A stretch of DNA of 64,000 nucleotides, taken from contig NZ_NFLF01000010.1 of assembly GCF_002160765.1 (NCBI RefSeq), positions 59,875-123,874 on the forward strand, given 5' to 3'. Both the position numbers and the translations under genes were made by a program. Of the stretch, positions 60,933 through 64,000 are shown in pieces (positions within the stretch are counted from its first letter, which is position 1; every line of letters starts with the position of its first letter). The notes below the pieces were generated by a model. It was not told the origin of the DNA. It made no database searches and saw only the letters and a list, made by a program, of their open reading frames with translations. Source of the DNA: Lachnoclostridium sp. An138 (GTDB lineage Bacteria; Bacillota; Clostridia; Lachnospirales; Lachnospiraceae).

Positions 60933-61119
60933 AATTACACCCTCCATTGTAATCCGATTTATTTGTCCTTTATTATATAGAAAACTCTTTTCCCGTTTTG
61001 GTAATTATTCACGATTATTTGTACTAATTTATTCTTTTCCAAATTTTATTGTGAAAAACTGATAAAACTATGATACAATAGCCTTATCTTTTATATTTCA
61101 TACCAAAGGAGAGAGAGCA

Positions 61120-62367
61120 TTGAAGCAGTTACTATACACCATTGTGCCCGAAAAGACTCTGAAAGATATGGCGCTCACTTTCCATACCTGTATAAAGCTT
61201 CCCATACAAATCATCAACGATCAGGGGGAAATCCTGGTTTCCGAAGGAGACACTCCCCGATTCTGCGCTCTGTTCCAGAAGCATCTTCCTTCCAGAGATT
61301 CCTGTGAGAAAATGCATATCTCTGCCAGCAAAAAGGCCATTGATCTTGGAGAACCCTATATTTTTGCCTGCCACGCAGAGCTGAACCATATCGTATATCC
61401 TCTGATCAATAAAAACACTTTCCTGGGCTCTATCCTTGTGGGACCCTTCCTGATGGACCAGGCAGATTCCATTCTGATATCCACTATCACAAAACGATAT
61501 CCCATGTCTACGGAAAAAGCTCTGGAATTGTATGATGAGACAGAAGGCATTCCGGTGATAGAGGCTTCTGTTGTAAACCATATCAGCCATCTTCTGTTCT
61601 ATCTCTTTTCCAATCTCATCATCGAGAGTAAAAAAGAGCTGTGGCAAAACAATCAAAAGCTTCTCCAGCAATCGCGTATCAACGAATCCATCCAGCGCTA
61701 CAAAGCAGAGAACCTGGAAAAGCCGCCTTATCCTTATGAAAAGGAAAAGGAACTGCTCAGCAAAGTCAAGCAGGGGGACGCGCCGAAAGCCAACGCCATT
61801 CTCAACGATCTCCTCGGATATGTATTCTTCTCCGAAGGGAACAGCCTGGATATCGTAAAAGCGAGAGCTTTGGAGCTCTGCTCTCTCCTGTCAAGAACGG
61901 CCATCGAGGGCGGCGCGCCCACAGACAGTATTCTGAAACTGAATAACCAGTTCCTGCAGAATCTCCAGCAGATCAACACCATCGATACCCTCTGCTACAA
62001 GCTTCAGGAGATTGTGGAAACCTTCTCGGAAAGCATGTTTAATTACATTCCTTCCAAAAACCACGAAATTACCAAAAAGGCCATCCTGTACATATCAGAA
62101 CACTTTAACGGGCCCCTGACTCTGGAAGATGTGGCCAGCCACGTACACTTACATCCTTCCTACTTCTCGACGCTGTTTAAAACCTGCATCGGCTCTTCCT
62201 TCAAGGAGTACCTGAACATGGTCCGCATCGAGGAAAGCAAACGGCTTCTTGCAAACACTGATTTTTCCATCATCGACATTGCGCTGGCTGTAGGCTTCGA
62301 GGATCAGAGCTATTTTTCGAAAGTATTTAAAAAGTATACCGGACTCACACCGAAGCAGTTCCGGTAA
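61120..62367 (+). CDS. PocR-domain AraC-family regulator, longer paralogue
   Basis: A 415-residue protein with a TTG start after AAGGAGAGAG. PocR domain about 1-165 (LPIQIINDQGEILVSEGD, FACHAELNHIVYPL, GSILVGPFLM). A middle helical domain (about 200-310) is absent from the shorter paralogue at 56830. The C-terminal AraC HTH is nearly identical to it (FEDQSYFSKVFKKYTGLTPK). Divergent from the corrinoid protein gene; likely activates the demethylation genes. Confidence 0.85.
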   Translation: MKQLLYTIVPEKTLKDMALTFHTCIKLPIQIINDQGEILVSEGDTPRFCALFQKHLPSRDSCEKMHISASKKAIDLGEPYIFACHAELNHIVYPLINKNTFLGSILVGPFLMDQADSILISTITKRYPMSTEKALELYDETEGIPVIEASVVNHISHLLFYLFSNLIIESKKELWQNNQKLLQQSRINESIQRYKAENLEKPPYPYEKEKELLSKVKQGDAPKANAILNDLLGYVFFSEGNSLDIVKARALELCSLLSRTAIEGGAPTDSILKLNNQFLQNLQQINTIDTLCYKLQEIVETFSESMFNYIPSKNHEITKKAILYISEHFNGPLTLEDVASHVHLHPSYFSTLFKTCIGSSFKEYLNMVRIEESKRLLANTDFSIIDIALAVGFEDQSYFSKVFKKYTGLTPKQFR

Positions 62368-62381
62368 TCTCCGCAGCAGAA

Positions 62382-62436
62382 ATCCGGGCGGCCGGAACAG
62401 TACTTTCATTTCTGTCCGGCCGCCCGGATTCTTTCT
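62382..62436. terminator. Strong bidirectional terminator
   Basis: A 15-bp stem ATCCGGGCGGCCGGA/TCCGGCCGCCCGGAT with an 18-base loop followed by TCTTTCTT, between the convergent araC and UroD-fold genes. Confidence 0.8.
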
Positions 62437-62490
62437 TCTAACTGCCTTCAAATAATATCCCTGAAATACCCTTATTTATAAAACAGCCTT

Positions 62491-63498
62491 TTACCGATTA
62501 TAATACTCATCCACTGTATCAAAGAATGCCTGGATATTTTCCATCGGCGTCATAGGCGGAATATCGCAGCCGCTGGCAATCACAAAGTTCGGATATTTTC
62601 CGCATCTCTCCAGAAGCTCCAGCGTCTCCGTTTTCACCTTCTCCGGTGTTCCATTCCGGAATGTTCCTGCAGGATCGATATTTCCAATCACGAGGCTGTC
62701 CTCCGGAAGCACTTTCAAAGCATCCTCAATATCTATCGCATTTCCGATGCTGTATGCAGACGCACCGATTTCCTTGATATTATCAAGAAGAGGAACCACA
62801 TTTCCACAGTTATGGTACACAATGATAAAGTTGTCGTCTTCCACGCTCTCCCGAATCTTTTTCACGTACGGAGTAGAGAACTCTTTGATCAGGGACGGTG
62901 ACAGCAGGCCGGCTGCCGGCTCAGCAATGGCAATGCCATTTGCTCCTGCCTCTTTAAAGGCCTTGGCATACTCAATCAGGAATTCCGTCGCCTTTTCCAG
63001 AACGGTCTCCACCATTTCCGGATCGTCATAGCACAGAATCATGATCTCCGTCATGTCCAGCAGTCTTCCTGCCAGAGAGAAGGGACCAATGATTCCTGCC
63101 AGCACCGGGCGGTCTGTGATAAGCTCTGATACTTCTTTGATTCCTTTGACACATTCCCCTGTACGGCCTGCGCCTACCTCAGGAACCTTTAATGCTTCCG
63201 CTTCCTCCTCATCGTGTACCAGCGCTGCCGTTACGGTCGGCACTTCGTCTTCACTGTACTGTACGGAGCTTCCGAACGCTTCCGCCTCTACTGATAAATC
63301 CATCAGGCTGAATGCCGCGCCCGTATTGAACTTTTTCGCAATTGCCTCCATACAGAGTGCCTGCAGATGTCCGTCTTTTACCATTTCATCCACACTGTGT
63401 CCTGTGAGCTGGATTCCCGGGAAAGACAGAATCGGCATAGCCTTTTTTTCCGGCGACTGAATGCATTCCCGAACCCAATTCTTCATATCGAACTTCAT
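62491..63498 (-). CDS. UroD-fold corrinoid methyltransferase (MtaA/MtbA-like)
   Basis: A 335-residue protein. Zinc site candidates are His and Cys in VYHNCGNVVP (near residue 240) and Cys in VIASGCDIPP (near 315), the HxC...C pattern of MtaA/MtbA. Also GIIGPFSLAGRL and GNIDPAG. It probably demethylates a methylated substrate to the corrinoid protein, or carries methyl to another acceptor. Paralogue of the gene at 51981 but only distantly similar. Confidence 0.85.
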   Translation of the reverse strand: MKFDMKNWVRECIQSPEKKAMPILSFPGIQLTGHSVDEMVKDGHLQALCMEAIAKKFNTGAAFSLMDLSVEAEAFGSSVQYSEDEVPTVTAALVHDEEEAEALKVPEVGAGRTGECVKGIKEVSELITDRPVLAGIIGPFSLAGRLLDMTEIMILCYDDPEMVETVLEKATEFLIEYAKAFKEAGANGIAIAEPAAGLLSPSLIKEFSTPYVKKIRESVEDDNFIIVYHNCGNVVPLLDNIKEIGASAYSIGNAIDIEDALKVLPEDSLVIGNIDPAGTFRNGTPEKVKTETLELLERCGKYPNFVIASGCDIPPMTPMENIQAFFDTVDEYYNR

Positions 63499-63639
63499 AT
63501 CTGATCCTCCTGCGATATTTATTTTTTATAAATTATAACATTTTTACCTTTTTTTCTTTGTAATATGTTTATATTTTTAGGATAAATTAAAGGCATTCTG
63601 GGAATCAGGTCAGGAATCCTGTGAGAAATTCTGTATGTC
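63499..63639. other. AT-rich leader of the UroD-fold gene
   Basis: About 140 AT-rich bases with a GGAGGAT ribosome binding site next to the start. No clear promoter boxes. It separates the methyltransferase from the rRNA terminator. Confidence 0.4.
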
Positions 63640-63680
63640 AAAAAAGGATTTTCGATTCCTTCAATCGAAAACCCTTTTGT
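63640..63680 (-). terminator. Terminator downstream of the rRNA operon
   Basis: On the minus strand AAAGGGTTTTCGATT pairs with AATCGAAAATCCTTT with a short GAAGG loop, followed by TTTTG. It is the first terminator after the 23S gene end. Confidence 0.8.
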
Positions 63681-63937
63681 AAATTCATGCTTTATACAAA
63701 TGTTTTGTACCTTCAAAACTATATACTGTCAATCCATTTTTTAAGACTTTTTTCTATCCTATGACGCTTTGCAAAAACATTGGCTGTATCCGCTCAGAAA
63801 CCGGTCACTCGGAATCCGCTTCGCTTCTTCCTCGTGCCTTTTGCTTCGCAAATGTCTGTCCGCTTCGCCTGTTTCCTTCCAGAGTGCAAGCACTCCTCCT
63901 TCCACAGCCTTGCGTCCAGCCGCTTTCTTCGCTTTTT
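63681..63937. other. Spacer after 23S rRNA
   Basis: About 255 bases with the conserved-looking minus-strand string ATAGTTTTGAAGGTAC near 63700-63725 that often borders rRNA genes. No 5S rRNA-like sequence is recognisable and no tRNA is seen. Confidence 0.5.
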
Positions 63938-64000
63938 GGTCAAGCCCTCGACCTATTAGTAACAGTCAGCTCCACACGTTACCGTGCTTCCACCTCTGCC
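63938..64000 (-). rRNA. 23S ribosomal RNA, 3' end (partial)
   Basis: The minus strand reads GGCAGAGGTGGAAGCACGGT, then GGAGCTGACTGTTACTAATA and ends GGTCGAGGGCTTGACC, the 3' terminal sequence of Firmicute 23S rRNA. The gene continues beyond the right edge. Confidence 0.95.

Overview
The window comes from a spore-forming anaerobic Firmicute, most likely a member of the Lachnospiraceae (Blautia-like; the genus is not provable from this sequence). The evidence is a cotJ spore-coat operon, a formate/nitrite transporter, a giant 2-hydroxyacyl-CoA dehydratase activase, corrinoid methyltransferase genes of the acetogen type, Gram-positive ribosome binding sites and sigmaA promoters.

Positions 1 to about 28,945 are one end of a siphovirus-type prophage. 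Reading leftward on the minus strand it has a late module (tail chaperones G/T, tail tube, minor capsid and connector proteins, major capsid, scaffold, a minor head protein with a metalloprotease-like tail, portal, TerL, TerS). Next come an AT-rich two-gene cassette with its own promoter and terminators, a late regulator, and a replication/recombination block (RusA, hairpin array, primase-helicase, SF2 helicase, DUF669 protein, RecA-like ATPase, SMC-like ATPase). An early block follows (sigma-like factor, tiny membrane proteins, a shortened tRNA, antirepressor). The lysogeny switch at 23.8-24.7 kb has four related 17-bp operators. After it, on the plus strand, lie an ImmA-like protein, an AT-rich SIR2-domain protein that is a good anti-phage defence candidate, and a large serine recombinase. 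The recombinase abuts a cotJC gene cut off after codon 65. The prophage therefore sits inside cotJC, and the rest of cotJC should lie beyond the left edge of the window.

Positions 28.9-50.8 kb are host chromosome. Present are cotJA-cotJB-cotJC', a marR-degV operon with a clear promoter/operator, galM, a formate/nitrite channel, a rhomboid-like protein, a LysM protein, a 1,463-residue activase, an autoregulated XRE regulator with a membrane protein, a 2-hydroxyacid dehydrogenase, a GT-C-like membrane protein, ung, and hisH-hisF split by a 126-bp insertion. A nitroreductase, an arsR-lactonase pair and a CPBP protease follow.

Positions 50.9-63.5 kb hold an apparently complete corrinoid methyl-transfer system: pterin-binding methyltransferase (MT2), two UroD-fold methyltransferases (MT1 type), a corrinoid protein and a RACo-type reductive activator. 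The activator lies behind a cobalamin riboswitch with a visible terminator. Two PocR-AraC regulators are interspersed. One MT1-MT2 pair follows an ascorbate-type PTS IIC-IIB and a SorC-type regulator on the same strand, which suggests PTS uptake of a methylated carbohydrate coupled to corrinoid-dependent demethylation.

The right edge enters the 3' end of a 23S rRNA gene on the minus strand. A terminator follows it and no 5S gene is visible between them.
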